A stretch of DNA of 15,554 nucleotides. Origin: JALORV01 sp044225415 (GTDB taxonomy: Bacteria; Pseudomonadota; Gammaproteobacteria; Burkholderiales; Burkholderiaceae_F). The notes below the pieces were generated by a model. The model saw nothing but the letters and a program-made list of their open reading frames with translations. It had not been told where the DNA came from and did no database searches. This document shows, piece after piece, positions 1 through 8,761 of the stretch. Numbering within the stretch: position 1 is the stretch's first letter; each line of letters opens with the position of its first letter. Location of the stretch: positions 1 to 15,554 of the forward strand of contig JBGAIO010000063.1 in assembly GCA_044225415.1 (NCBI GenBank). Direction: 5' to 3'. The position numbers and the translations under genes are program-made.

Positions 1-44
1 GCGCCCGCAACAAGACCAACCTTCTGGTCTTCCTGCGCCCGTAA
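1..44 (+). CDS. gspD: GspD type II secretin, extreme C-terminus (5' partial)
   Basis: Reading from base 3, the frame gives ARNKTNLLVFLRP and then TAA at 42-44. The pattern KTNLLVFLRP is the last membrane beta-strand of the GspD/PulD secretin, the outer-membrane channel of the type II secretion system. In GspD proteins this strand normally continues with V-V-R-D/N and a further S-domain of about 50 residues. Here the same frame does continue after the stop (VVRNEATSS, then an ALDRYSYIRG segment), so the TAA appears to truncate the family's usual C-terminus. gspE and gspF follow in order, which supports the assignment. Only 13 codons are visible, so the rest of the protein cannot be judged. The TAA could be a real nonsense mutation, a functional stop or a sequencing error. 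Confidence 0.8.
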   Translation, partial: ARNKTNLLVFLRP

Positions 45-47
45 GTC

Positions 48-749
48 GTGCGCAACGAAGCCACGTCGTCGGCGCTGGCGCTGGATCGCTACAGCTACAT
101 CCGCGGCCAGATCGGTGCGGCCGCCATCCCCGACAACTTCATTTTCCGCGGCATGCAGGGCGCACAGTTGCCCGAGACGCCGCCCTCGCCGCCGGCGATG
201 CGTCGCGAACGGGCCGGCGAAGCGCAGCCCACTGCGGCCACCCCATCGGCCGATCCCACGGCACCCGGACTGGGTGCGCGCGAACGGTCGCGGCCCGCCA
301 ACGTTCCCACCGGCGACGTACCGGTGGACCAGCGTCCGCCGCCGGTGCTGACACCACCACCGGCCAGCGCGCCCGCACCGGTCGAACCCGCCGCGGCAGG
401 GCCGGATCCGACACCGGCTGCAGCCGTACCTTCCGCCGCGACGACATCCGCACCGGCGCCCTCCGCAGCGGCGCCCGCCACCAGCGGCGCGTTCGCGGCA
501 TCGTCCACATCGCCGACCGCGCGCGGCAACATCGTGCAGGTGGCCGCCTTCTCCGAGGTCGCGCGCGGCCGCGACCTGCAGAAGCAGCTGCGCTCCGCGG
601 GCTTCGACGCCTACTGGGAAAGCGTGCAGACCGCCAAGGGCGAAGTCGTGCGCGTGCGCGTCGCGGTGGACACCGCCACGCAGAGCATGGCCGACACGCT
701 GGCGAAGCTGAAGTCGATGGGCTTCGACCCGATCGTGGTCACGCCCTGA
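48..749 (+). CDS. GspD S-domain-like tail plus SPOR domain, in frame behind the gspD stop
   Basis: The 233 residues have three parts. Residues 1-40 (ALALDRYSYIRGQIG region) look like the post-barrel tail of GspD. Residues 41-159 are a low-complexity Pro/Ala/Thr linker. Residues 160-233 form a SPOR domain: NIVQVAAF strand, LQKQLRSAGFDAYW helix and strand, VVRVRVAVD strand, LAKLKSMGFDPIVV. SPOR domains bind glycan strands lacking stem peptides, often at division sites. The only available start is a GTG at 48-50, three nucleotides past the gspD TAA and without a Shine-Dalgarno sequence. No signal peptide follows it. I therefore infer that this was, or still is by readthrough, the C-terminus of GspD rather than an independent gene. 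If translated alone it would stay in the cytoplasm, where a SPOR domain has no ligand. gspE begins 16 bases downstream. Confidence 0.65.
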   Translation: MRNEATSSALALDRYSYIRGQIGAAAIPDNFIFRGMQGAQLPETPPSPPAMRRERAGEAQPTAATPSADPTAPGLGARERSRPANVPTGDVPVDQRPPPVLTPPPASAPAPVEPAAAGPDPTPAAAVPSAATTSAPAPSAAAPATSGAFAASSTSPTARGNIVQVAAFSEVARGRDLQKQLRSAGFDAYWESVQTAKGEVVRVRVAVDTATQSMADTLAKLKSMGFDPIVVTP

Positions 750-765
750 ACGGAGCGCGCAGCCG

Positions 766-2198
<1,433 letters not shown>

Positions 2199-2199
<1 letters not shown>

Positions 2200-3443
2200 T
2201 GGCGGCCTTCCGTTTCGCGGCCGCCGACGCGTCGGGCAAGGAGCAGTCGGGCGTCCTGGAGGCCGACAGCGCGCGCGTCGCGCGGCAGCTGCTGCGCGGC
2301 CGCGGCCTGATCCCGCTGACCGTCGAGCCGGTGTTCGACGAGAGCGCCGGCACCGGCGTGTCGATGCGGCTCGGCCGTCGCATGTCGCAGACCGAGCTCG
2401 CCGTGATCACGCGCCAGCTCGCGTCGCTGATGGGCGCGCAGCTGCCGGTCGCCGATGCGCTGACCGTGATGGTCGAGCAGAGCGAGAAGCAGTCGGTGCG
2501 CGAGATCATGGCGGCGATCCGCACGGACGTGCTGTCGGGCACATCGCTGTCGCGCGCGCTGGCGCGGCATCCCAGACAGTTTCCCGAGATCTATCGCGCA
2601 CTGATCGCCGCCGGCGAAGAGTCCGGCAAGCTCGGCACGGTGCTCGGCAGCCTGGCCGACTACATCGAGGAACGCTCGCGCCTGCAGCAGAAGATCACGC
2701 TGGCGTTCGTCTATCCGGCGATCGTCACCGTCGTCGCGCTGCTGGTGGTGGTGGGCCTGCTGACCTACGTCGTGCCGCAGGTGGTGCAGGTGTTCGCCAA
2801 CACCAAGCAGCAGTTGCCCTTCCTGACCACTGCGCTGATCGCGGTGTCGGACTTCGTGCGCAACTACGGCTGGATCGTGCTGATCGCACTCGTCGTGGCG
2901 GCCTTCCTGTGGGAACGCGCGCTGCGCGTGCCGGCGGCGCGGCTGGCCTGGCACCGCAAGATCCTGACGATGCCGGTCGCCGGCGTGCTGTCGCGCTCGA
3001 TGAACACCGCACGCTTCTCCTCGACGCTGGCGATCCTGGTGGGCTCGGGCGTACCGATGCTGCGCTCGCTGCAGGCCGCGGGCGAAACCATCACCAACCT
3101 CGCGATGCGCAGCCGCGTGATGGACGCCGTGCAGCGTGTGCGCGAAGGCTTTTCGCTCGCCAAGGCCCTGAAGGCCGACGTCGACGAAGAGAAGAAGCCC
3201 GGCTACATCAAGCTCTTCCCGCCGGTGCTGATCCACCTGATCGCGTCGGGTGAAGCCACCGGCAAGCTGCCCGAGATGCTCGGCCGTGCCGCCGACATCC
3301 ACTCGCGCGAAGCGGAACGACGGGCGCTGTTCTTCACGTCGCTGCTCGAGCCGATCCTGATCCTGGCGATGGGCGTGGTCGTGATGCTGATCGTCATGGC
3401 CGTGCTGCTGCCGATCATCGAGATCAACACGCTGGTGAAGTAG
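2199..3443 (+). CDS. gspF: GspF type II secretion inner-membrane platform protein
   Basis: The 414-residue polytopic protein forms the inner-membrane platform that GspE works against. The N-terminus MAAFRFAAADASGK is the usual GspF opening. Two copies of the T2SSF domain follow, each with its signature: GEESGKLGTVL at about 140-149 and GEATGKLPEML at about 351-361. Transmembrane segments are at roughly 170-195, 222-240 and 383-408. The C-terminal PIIEINTLVK is typical. The ATG at 2199 overlaps the gspE TGA (TGATG). The frame is open further upstream to 1929, but that part is out-of-frame gspE sequence. A short acidic/basic insert (about 326-338, ADVDEEKKPGYIK) precedes the second signature. 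No pseudopilin genes follow, so this gene ends the visible T2SS block. Confidence 0.95.
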
Positions 3444-3463
3444 CCCGTGCCACGCCGCGTACT

Positions 3464-3488
3464 CATGCGGCGGTAGCATCGCCGCATG
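3464..3488 (+). promoter_or_regulatory. Inverted repeat and -10-like element spanning the GNAT start codon
   Basis: A perfect 9-bp inverted repeat (CATGCGGCG at 3464-3472, CGCCGCATG at 3480-3488) encloses the 7-base loop GTAGCAT. The right arm contains the ATG at 3486. TAGCAT at 3474-3479 resembles a sigma70 -10 hexamer about seven bases before the ATG, and no Shine-Dalgarno is visible. This suggests leaderless transcription of the acetyltransferase. No convincing -35 is seen. The hairpin could instead serve as a weak terminator for gspF, but it lacks a T tract. Confidence 0.35.
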
Positions 3489-4055
3489 GCTCTGCAACCG
3501 ATGGAACTGGTGCGCGGCACCCGCGCACACCTGCCCGCCTACGTCGCCGCCCTGCACGCCGGCTGGTCGGCCGACAACGTGCGCGGCGTCGTCGCTGCCA
3601 ATGAGGAACTCGCGCGCATCACGAACGACGCCGACGCGTTCCTCGCCAGCCTGCACGATCCGGAGGCGCGTGGTGGTCCAGTCAGCATGCCCGATGGCTC
3701 CATCGTTCCGCGCCTGCCCGGCTTCCGGCGCTGGATGTGGGACGGCGAGTTCTGCGGCTCGATCGGCTTTCGCTGGCAGCGCGGCACGGAAGATCTGCCG
3801 CCCTACTGCCTGGGCCACATCGGCTACGCGGTCGTACCGTGGAAACGCCGCCTCGGCTATGCCACGCAGGCTGTGCGCGCGCTGCTGCCCGAGGCCCGTG
3901 AACTGGGACTGCGCTACGTCGAGATCACCACCGATCCGGACAACGTCGCCTCACAGCGCGTGATCGTGAAGGCGGGCGGCGTGTTCGTCGAACAGTTCAC
4001 GAAGCCGGCGCAGTACGGTGGGGTCGAAGGACTGCGGTACAGGATCGATCTGTAG
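3486..4055 (+). CDS. GNAT-family N-acetyltransferase (COG3981-like)
   Basis: A 189-residue cytoplasmic protein expected to transfer an acetyl group from acetyl-CoA; its substrate is not evident. Motif A, which binds the CoA pyrophosphate, is visible as GHIGYAVVPWKRRLGYATQAV (split: GHIGYAVVP at 110-118, RRLGYATQAV at 121-130). Motif B follows as ITTDPDNVASQRVIVKAGG at about 147-165, with the Asn-x-x-Ser pattern typical of small GNATs. An 80-residue N-terminal half is typical of the COG3981 group, whose members run about 170-190 residues. The gene sits alone between gspF (42 bases upstream) and a repeat cluster. It has no Shine-Dalgarno and may be leaderless. It appears unrelated to the secretion genes. 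Confidence 0.85.
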   Translation: MALQPMELVRGTRAHLPAYVAALHAGWSADNVRGVVAANEELARITNDADAFLASLHDPEARGGPVSMPDGSIVPRLPGFRRWMWDGEFCGSIGFRWQRGTEDLPPYCLGHIGYAVVPWKRRLGYATQAVRALLPEARELGLRYVEITTDPDNVASQRVIVKAGGVFVEQFTKPAQYGGVEGLRYRIDL

Positions 4056-4299
4056 CGGTCGGAAGAAAATCAAACTGGATCGCCGCCTTCGCGGGGATGA
4101 CGGCACTCTTCCGCCGTCGCCCCGGCGAAGGCCGGGGCCTAATCTTCCTGATGGCTGTCGTCCCCGCGAAAGCGGGGACCCATTTTGACTTTGCTTTTTC
4201 CTCACAAGCAGCGCCGATTCCTCACGGGACTTCGCGCACCGTGCCGCGCACAGTGTGTGCACGCCAGTCGTCCACTGGCCCAACCCACGGGAGCACACC
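4056..4299. repeat. Cluster of three REP-like palindromic elements in the intergenic gap
   Basis: Three related GC hairpins lie within about 110 bases. Copy 1 (about 4078-4100) contains CGCCTTCGCGGGGATGACG. Copy 2 (4120-4137) is CCCCGGC-GAAG-GCCGGGG. Copy 3 (4161-4178) is TCCCCGC-GAAA-GCGGGGA followed by CCCATTTTGAC. Copies 2 and 3 share one orientation; copy 1 is the inverse (it carries the complementary CTTCGCGGGGA). This resembles dispersed extragenic palindromes common in proteobacteria. Such elements can stabilise mRNA ends or stop transcription, and here they may mark the 3' end of the acetyltransferase transcript. A TTGACT at 4185-4190 looks like a -35, but no matching -10 was found. 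Nothing else is recognised in this gap. Confidence 0.6.
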
Positions 4300-4599
4300 A
4301 TGTCCACGAAATCCAGCCTTGCCATTGCGGCCTGCTTCGCCGTTGCCGCCAGCGCAGCCTTTGCCGATGACGGCGACCTGTCGATCAACGACTGGTCGAA
4401 AGTCGACAACGGCGGAATGGACGTCTCGGTCAGCCGTGCCGTCATCAAGGCCGAACTGGCCGAAGCCACCCGGCTCGGCTTGATCGTCGTCGGCGAGGGT
4501 CCGTACCCGGCCGGCACCGAGGAGCAGGAGCAGCAGGTGCAGCAGGCCGGTCGCCGCGCTGCCGAACAGTTCGCGAAGTCGTCGGAATCCGAAGGCTGA
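4300..4599 (+). CDS. Small exported DUF4148-like protein
   Basis: A 99-residue protein with a clear Sec signal peptide: MSTKSS, then a hydrophobic Ala-rich core, with likely cleavage after AFA at about residue 22. The mature part carries VSRAVIKAELAEATRLGLIVVGEGPYP. That pattern (ordered helix, Arg-x-x-Val-x-x-Glu-Leu, Gly-Leu-Ile, then Pro-Tyr-Pro) matches the DUF4148 family of small periplasmic proteins abundant in Burkholderiales, whose function is unknown. A Gln/Glu-rich C-terminal helix follows (EEQEQQVQQAGRRAAEQF). The ATG at 4300 is preceded by GGGAG. An in-frame GTG at 4255 is rejected because it would bury the signal peptide. A bidirectional terminator lies nine bases after the stop. 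Confidence 0.75.
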   Translation: MSTKSSLAIAACFAVAASAAFADDGDLSINDWSKVDNGGMDVSVSRAVIKAELAEATRLGLIVVGEGPYPAGTEEQEQQVQQAGRRAAEQFAKSSESEG

Positions 4600-4607
4600 G
4601 CAAACAG

Positions 4608-4640
4608 AAAGGGGCCAGGCTCGCGAGCCTGACCCCCTTT
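4608..4640. terminator. Bidirectional intrinsic terminator between convergent genes
   Basis: A near-perfect stem runs from AAAGGGG at 4608 to CCCCTTT at 4640, with core arms CAGGCTC and GAGCCTG around a GC centre. It has A residues on the left and T residues on the right. It sits between the stop of the + strand small protein and the stop of the - strand dctP, so it can end both transcripts. The core GGxCAGGCTC/GAGCCTGACC resembles palindromes dispersed in some beta- and gammaproteobacterial genomes, so the terminator may derive from a repeat family. Confidence 0.8.
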
Positions 4641-4656
4641 CACTCTTCCGGAGCGT

Positions 4657-5649
4657 CTACTTCAGCGCCTGCAGCTTGTCGTAAGTCGCCTTGTCCCATG
4701 TCGCGTCGGGACCGTTGTGCAACTTGGCAGTGGCCTCGCGGAACGGCGTGCGGTCGACCTTCACCACATCCTTGCCGCGCTTGGCGAACTCGGCCCCGAG
4801 CTTCTTCTCGATCTCGACGATCTCACCGGTGGCGCGCGCCGCCGCTTCGGCCAGCACTTCCGCGAAGATCTTCTTGTCGGCGTCCGACAGCTTGTTCCAC
4901 GTCGGCGCGCCGACGATGGTCAGCAACGCATCGGTGATGTGTCCGGTCAGCACGATGTACTTCTGCACTTCGTAGAATTTCTTGGCCTCGATGGTGGGCA
5001 GCGGATTCTCCTGCGCATCAACCGTGCCGTTCTGCAGAGCGAGGTACACCTCGGCGAAGGCAATCGGCGTCGGATTGGCGCCGACCGCGCGCGGGAACAT
5101 CGTGTACAGCGGCGCGTCGGGCACGCGGATCTTCAGGCCCTTCATGTCCTCGGGCTTGTTGATCGCGCGGTTGGACGTCACGTGCCGCTCGCCGTAGTAG
5201 GTGATCGCCACCACCTTGTTGCCGCCGCTCTTCTTCTGATAGCCATCCGACAGTTCGGCGAACAGCGGGCTGGTGGCGAATGTCTTCCAATGGTTGAAGT
5301 CGCGGAACATGTATGGCGCACCGCCGATGGCGATCGGACCATAGGTGCGCCCCGCGAACAGCTGGCCCGTGTAGATGATGTCCACCGTGCCCAGCGTCAG
5401 GCCCTGGTTGATGTCGGTTTCCTTGCCGAGCGTGGACGCCGGGAACACTTCCACCGTGTAGCGGTTGTTCGTGCGCTTGCCGATCTCGCCCGCGGCCCAG
5501 ACCGCCGCCGTGTGATACGGCTCGCTGGTCTCGTACACGTGCGCGAACTTGAGTTTGGTCTGCGCGCCGACGCTGAACGCCAGCGCGGCGAGCACGGCGC
5601 CCGCCACCCAGCGGACGCCCGCAGATACCTTCGGATCGATGCTTCTCAT
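4657..5649 (-). CDS. dctP: TRAP transporter periplasmic substrate-binding protein (DctP)
   Basis: The 330-residue binding protein captures an organic or sugar acid in the periplasm and hands it to DctQM. A signal peptide covers about 1-29 (hydrophobic ALAALAFSVGA, then QTKLKFAHV). Family features are clear: the first strand LKFAHVYETSEPYH, the KIRVPDAP segment with R175 (position of the Arg that clamps the substrate carboxylate in DctP proteins), and the DAQENP motif at 211-216. AGGAGA lies seven bases before the ATG, fixing the start. It is the last gene of the leftward cluster, 72 bases after the uxaA-like stop, and ends at the bidirectional terminator. The carboxylate-binding Arg, with the neighbouring dehydratase, points to a sugar acid as ligand. 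The exact ligand cannot be read from the sequence. Confidence 0.95.
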   Translation of the reverse strand: MRSIDPKVSAGVRWVAGAVLAALAFSVGAQTKLKFAHVYETSEPYHTAAVWAAGEIGKRTNNRYTVEVFPASTLGKETDINQGLTLGTVDIIYTGQLFAGRTYGPIAIGGAPYMFRDFNHWKTFATSPLFAELSDGYQKKSGGNKVVAITYYGERHVTSNRAINKPEDMKGLKIRVPDAPLYTMFPRAVGANPTPIAFAEVYLALQNGTVDAQENPLPTIEAKKFYEVQKYIVLTGHITDALLTIVGAPTWNKLSDADKKIFAEVLAEAAARATGEIVEIEKKLGAEFAKRGKDVVKVDRTPFREATAKLHNGPDATWDKATYDKLQALK

Positions 5650-5721
5650 GGTTGTCTCCTCGTTGCGGGCTGATGCCTCTGGGGTGGATGTGCCTGCGCG
5701 AATGCTGCGCGAGTGACGGCG

Positions 5722-7266
5722 CTACATGGTTGCGCCGAGTTGCCACGGAACGAACTCGCTCTGGCCGTAGCCGAAGCGCTCGCTCTTGGTTCGTTGCCCG
5801 GATGCGGTGGCGATGATCAGGTCGAACAGCCGCTCGCCGACCTGCTCGATGGTCGCACGGCCATCGGCGATGTCGCCGCAGTTGAGGTCGATGTCGTCTT
5901 CCTGCCGTTGCCACAGTTCGCTGTTGGTCGACAGCTTCAGCGACGGCGACGGCGCGCAGCCGTAGGCCGAACCGCGTCCCGTGGTGAACACGATCATGTT
6001 GGCGCCACCCGCGACCTGCCCGGTTGCGGACACGGGGTCGTACCCCGGCGTGTCCATATAGACGAAGCCATGCTGGTCCACCGGCTGCGCGTACTCGTAC
6101 ACATCGACGAGATTGGTCGTGCCGCCCTTCGCCACCGCGCCCAGCGACTTTTCGAGGATGGTGGTCAGCCCGCCCGCCTTGTTGCCCGGCGAGGGATTGT
6201 TGTTCATCTCGCCCTTGTTGCGCGCGGTGTAGTCCTCCCACCAGCGGATGCGCGCGACGAGCTTCTCGCCCACGGCGCGCGACACCGCGCGCCGCGTCAG
6301 CAGGTGCTCGGCGCCGTAGATCTCGGGCGTCTCCGACAGGATCGCCGTACCGCCATGCGCGACCAGGCGGTCGACCGCATTGCCAAGTGCCGGGTTCGCC
6401 GTGATGCCCGAGTAGCCGTCGGAGCCGCCGCACTGCAGGCCCAGCATCAGGTGGCTCGCCGGCACCGGCCGGCGCGTCGCTGCATTGGCCGCCGGCAGCA
6501 TGTCGCGCACGATCGCCACGCCGCGCTCGATGGCCTTCGCGGTGCCGCCGACGTCCTGCATGTTGTAGTGCGCGATGCGTTCGCTGTCGGTCAGCCCCTC
6601 GGCCCCGAACAGCGAGGTGATCTGGTTGGTCTCGCAGCCCAGGCCCACGAACAGCACCGCCGCGACATTGGCGTGGCGCGCGTAGCCCGCCATCGTCCGT
6701 CGCAGCACCTGCACGCTCTCGCCCATGTCCATGCCGCAGCCGGTCCCGTGCGTCAGCGCGATCACGCCGTCGACGGCGGGAAACGGCGCGAGCGCGTCGG
6801 GGTGGATATCGCGGCGGAAGCGGTCGGCGATGGCGCGGCAGACGGTCGCCGAACAGTTGACGCTCGACAGCACCGCGACGTAGTTGCGCGTGGCGATGCG
6901 TCCGTCCGGCCGCACGATGCCCATGAAAGTCGCGGGCGTGTCGACCGTCGGCGTGGGATGCACGTCGGCACCGAACGCATAGTCACGTTCGAAAGCTCCG
7001 TGTTCCGCGCCGATGCCCAGGTTGTGCAGATGCACGTGCTCGCCGGGCCGGATGTCGCGCGTCGCAAAGCCGATGATCTGGTTGTAGCGTCGCACCGGTT
7101 GCCCCGCCGCGACCGCGCGCGTCGCGAGCTTGTGGCCGGGCGGCACGAGTCCGATGACGGTCACGTTCTCGCTGACCACGCGTGTTCCAGCCACGAGTTG
7201 CCTGCGCGCGATGACGACGTCATCGGCCGGGTTCAGGCGCAGCACCAGCGGGACTTCCTGCAGCAT
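5722..7266 (-). CDS. UxaA/GarD-family sugar-acid dehydratase
   Basis: A 514-residue cytoplasmic enzyme of the altronate/galactarate dehydratase family, which removes water from an aldonate to give a 2-keto-3-deoxy acid. It has an N-terminal SAF domain (about 13-85, with GHKLATR at 44-50). The two-part catalytic domain shows RNYVAVLSSVNCS (127-139), HGTGCG (173-178), GLGCETNQ (208-215), GLQCGGSDGYSGITANP (276-292), SPGNKAGGL (359-367) and TTGRGSAYGCAPSP (428-441). Both catalytic halves are intact and full-length. GGGAGAG precedes the ATG at 7266. A longer upstream open frame to 8106 is shadow sequence inside dctM. The TRAP genes and the KDF-dehydrogenase-like SDR suggest L-fuconate or a related acid rather than D-altronate. 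Campylobacter jejuni uses split UxaA-type proteins in its fucose locus. The substrate is inference. Confidence 0.93.
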   Translation of the reverse strand: MLQEVPLVLRLNPADDVVIARRQLVAGTRVVSENVTVIGLVPPGHKLATRAVAAGQPVRRYNQIIGFATRDIRPGEHVHLHNLGIGAEHGAFERDYAFGADVHPTPTVDTPATFMGIVRPDGRIATRNYVAVLSSVNCSATVCRAIADRFRRDIHPDALAPFPAVDGVIALTHGTGCGMDMGESVQVLRRTMAGYARHANVAAVLFVGLGCETNQITSLFGAEGLTDSERIAHYNMQDVGGTAKAIERGVAIVRDMLPAANAATRRPVPASHLMLGLQCGGSDGYSGITANPALGNAVDRLVAHGGTAILSETPEIYGAEHLLTRRAVSRAVGEKLVARIRWWEDYTARNKGEMNNNPSPGNKAGGLTTILEKSLGAVAKGGTTNLVDVYEYAQPVDQHGFVYMDTPGYDPVSATGQVAGGANMIVFTTGRGSAYGCAPSPSLKLSTNSELWQRQEDDIDLNCGDIADGRATIEQVGERLFDLIIATASGQRTKSERFGYGQSEFVPWQLGATM

Positions 7267-7289
7267 CGGCTCTCCCTTCGCTGGCAGGT

Positions 7290-8696
7290 CTACAGCACCT
7301 TGCCGGGCAGCCACAGACTGATCTGCGGAATATAAGTCACCAGCACCAGGCTGATCAGCAGCGGCACCAGCCACGGCAGGATCGCCATCGTCGTGCGTTC
7401 GATCGACAGCTTGGCCACGCGCGCCAGCACGAACAGCACCAGTCCCATTGGCGGATGCAGCAGTCCGATCATCAGGTTCAGCACCATGACCAGGCCGAAG
7501 TGCACGGGGTCGATGCCGAGCTGGTGCACGATCGGCAGCAGGATCGGCACGAGGATCGTGATCGCCGCCGTCGGCTCCAGGAAGCAGCCGACGAACAGCA
7601 TCAGCAGGTTGGCCAGCAGCAGGAACATCCACGGATCGCTGGTGAAGCCCAGCACCCACGTGGCGATCATCTCGGTGGTGCGCGTTACCGTCAGCATCCA
7701 CCCGAAGATCGACGCGGCTGCGACGATCAGCAGCACGACCGACGTGGTCTCGATGGTGTCCATCGACACCTTGATCAGCATCCGCCAGTTCAGCGTCCGG
7801 AACCACACCAGTCCCAGGAACAGCGCCCAGACGCAGGCGGCGATCGCGCCTTCGGTGGCCGTGAAGACCCCGGCCGTCATGCCGCCGATCAGCAGTACCG
7901 GCGTCATGATCGGCAGCACCGCGTTGAAACGGAATACGCGGTCGGCAGCCAGCAGTGCGATCAGCGCGCCGATCACGGTGGGCACCTGCGGCAGGCCGGC
8001 CTTGTCCGTCAGCAGCCAGATGATGACCGGGAACAGCGCCACCACGGCGAGTTCGGCCAGCGCCTTGATGATGCGCACCCATTCGAAGCGGACGTCGCCG
8101 CCCCACTTGTTGCGATGCGCGTAGTACGCGACGGTGGCCATCATCAGCAACGCCATCACCGCGCCCGGCAGGATGCCCGCGAGGAACAACGCGCCGACCG
8201 ACACGTTGGCGAACATGGCGTAGATGACGAAGGGCAGCGAGGGCGGAATGATCGGGCCGAGCGTCGCCGACGCCGCGGTCACGCCGACGGCGAACTCGGT
8301 CGCGTAGCCGTGGTCCTTCATCGCCTTGATCTCGATCGTGCCGAGCCCCGCCGCATCGCCGATCGCCGTGCCCGACATCCCGGCGAAGATCACCGAGCCC
8401 AGTACGTTGACGTGACCCAGTCCGCCGCGCAGCCAGCCGACCAGCGCCAGCGCGAAGTTGTAGATGCGGTTGGTGATGCCCGCCGAGTTCATCAGGTTGC
8501 CGGCGAGGATGAAGAACGGCACCGCCAGCAGCGGGAACGAGTCGATGCCGTTCACCATGCGGTGGATGACGACGAAGTCCGGCACGGTGCCGGTCACCAT
8601 GACGAAGATCAGCGACGAGCCTGCCATCGCGATGGCGACGGGAACGCCCGAGCCCATCAGGCCGAGGAACAGCAGCTTGAAAGCGCCGGGGCTCAT
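7290..8696 (-). CDS. dctM: TRAP transporter large permease (DctM)
   Basis: The 468-residue protein is the 12-plus-helix ion-coupled translocation subunit of a TRAP transporter. Recognisable DctM signatures are PFFILAGNLMNSAGIT near residues 60-75, GHVNVLGSVIFAGMSGTAIGDAAGLG, and GVTAASATLGPIIPPS. The C-terminal half has FLEPTAAITILVPILLPI and GLLHPPMGLVLFV. Length exceeds the usual 425-430, with the excess in a central stretch of about 40 residues around QVPTVIGALIALLAADRVF. The ATG at 8696 forms an ATGA overlap with the upstream mini-ORF, and its GGAGG Shine-Dalgarno lies inside the 62-bp repeat. The uxaA-like gene starts 23 bases after its stop. dctM is normally directly coupled to dctQ; here a tandem repeat separates them. 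Confidence 0.95.
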   Translation of the reverse strand: MSPGAFKLLFLGLMGSGVPVAIAMAGSSLIFVMVTGTVPDFVVIHRMVNGIDSFPLLAVPFFILAGNLMNSAGITNRIYNFALALVGWLRGGLGHVNVLGSVIFAGMSGTAIGDAAGLGTIEIKAMKDHGYATEFAVGVTAASATLGPIIPPSLPFVIYAMFANVSVGALFLAGILPGAVMALLMMATVAYYAHRNKWGGDVRFEWVRIIKALAELAVVALFPVIIWLLTDKAGLPQVPTVIGALIALLAADRVFRFNAVLPIMTPVLLIGGMTAGVFTATEGAIAACVWALFLGLVWFRTLNWRMLIKVSMDTIETTSVVLLIVAAASIFGWMLTVTRTTEMIATWVLGFTSDPWMFLLLANLLMLFVGCFLEPTAAITILVPILLPIVHQLGIDPVHFGLVMVLNLMIGLLHPPMGLVLFVLARVAKLSIERTTMAILPWLVPLLISLVLVTYIPQISLWLPGKVL

Positions 8697-8761
8697 AGAG
8701 GAGCCTCCGCGCTCCGCGCTGCGGCGCGAGCTTGCTTGAAGCGGTTCTGCGCTGCGCTCAT
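8693..8761 (-). CDS. Mini-ORF 2 in the dctQ-dctM spacer (22 aa)
   Basis: It encodes MSAAQNRFKQARAAARSAEAPL. Its ATG (8761-8759) overlaps the stop of mini-ORF 1 as ATGA, and its TGA (8695-8693) overlaps the dctM ATG as ATGA. A GGAGG from the repeat sits five bases before its start. The peptide is basic and Ala-rich with no recognised domain. Translation is predicted only from the start, ribosome site and overlaps. It may act as a coupling leader for dctM rather than as a functional peptide. Confidence 0.4.
   Translation of the reverse strand: MSAAQNRFKQARAAARSAEAPL

Noticed and set aside
48..50. GTG at 48 as the start of an independent SPOR gene
   Set aside because: No Shine-Dalgarno, no signal peptide, and the first 25 residues look like GspD tail in the same frame.
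4185..4213. TTGACT as a promoter for the small exported protein
   Set aside because: No acceptable -10 at 16-18 bases; the TTGACT belongs to the flank of the third REP-like copy.
5650..5721. Possible promoter or attenuator in the gap before dctP
   Set aside because: Only direct repeats of TGCGCG seen; no hairpin with T tract and no paired -35/-10.
5713..7335. 540-aa open frame on the + strand opposite the dehydratase gene
   Set aside because: Arg/His/Val-rich with no motif; the opposite strand encodes a full-length family member with a ribosome site.
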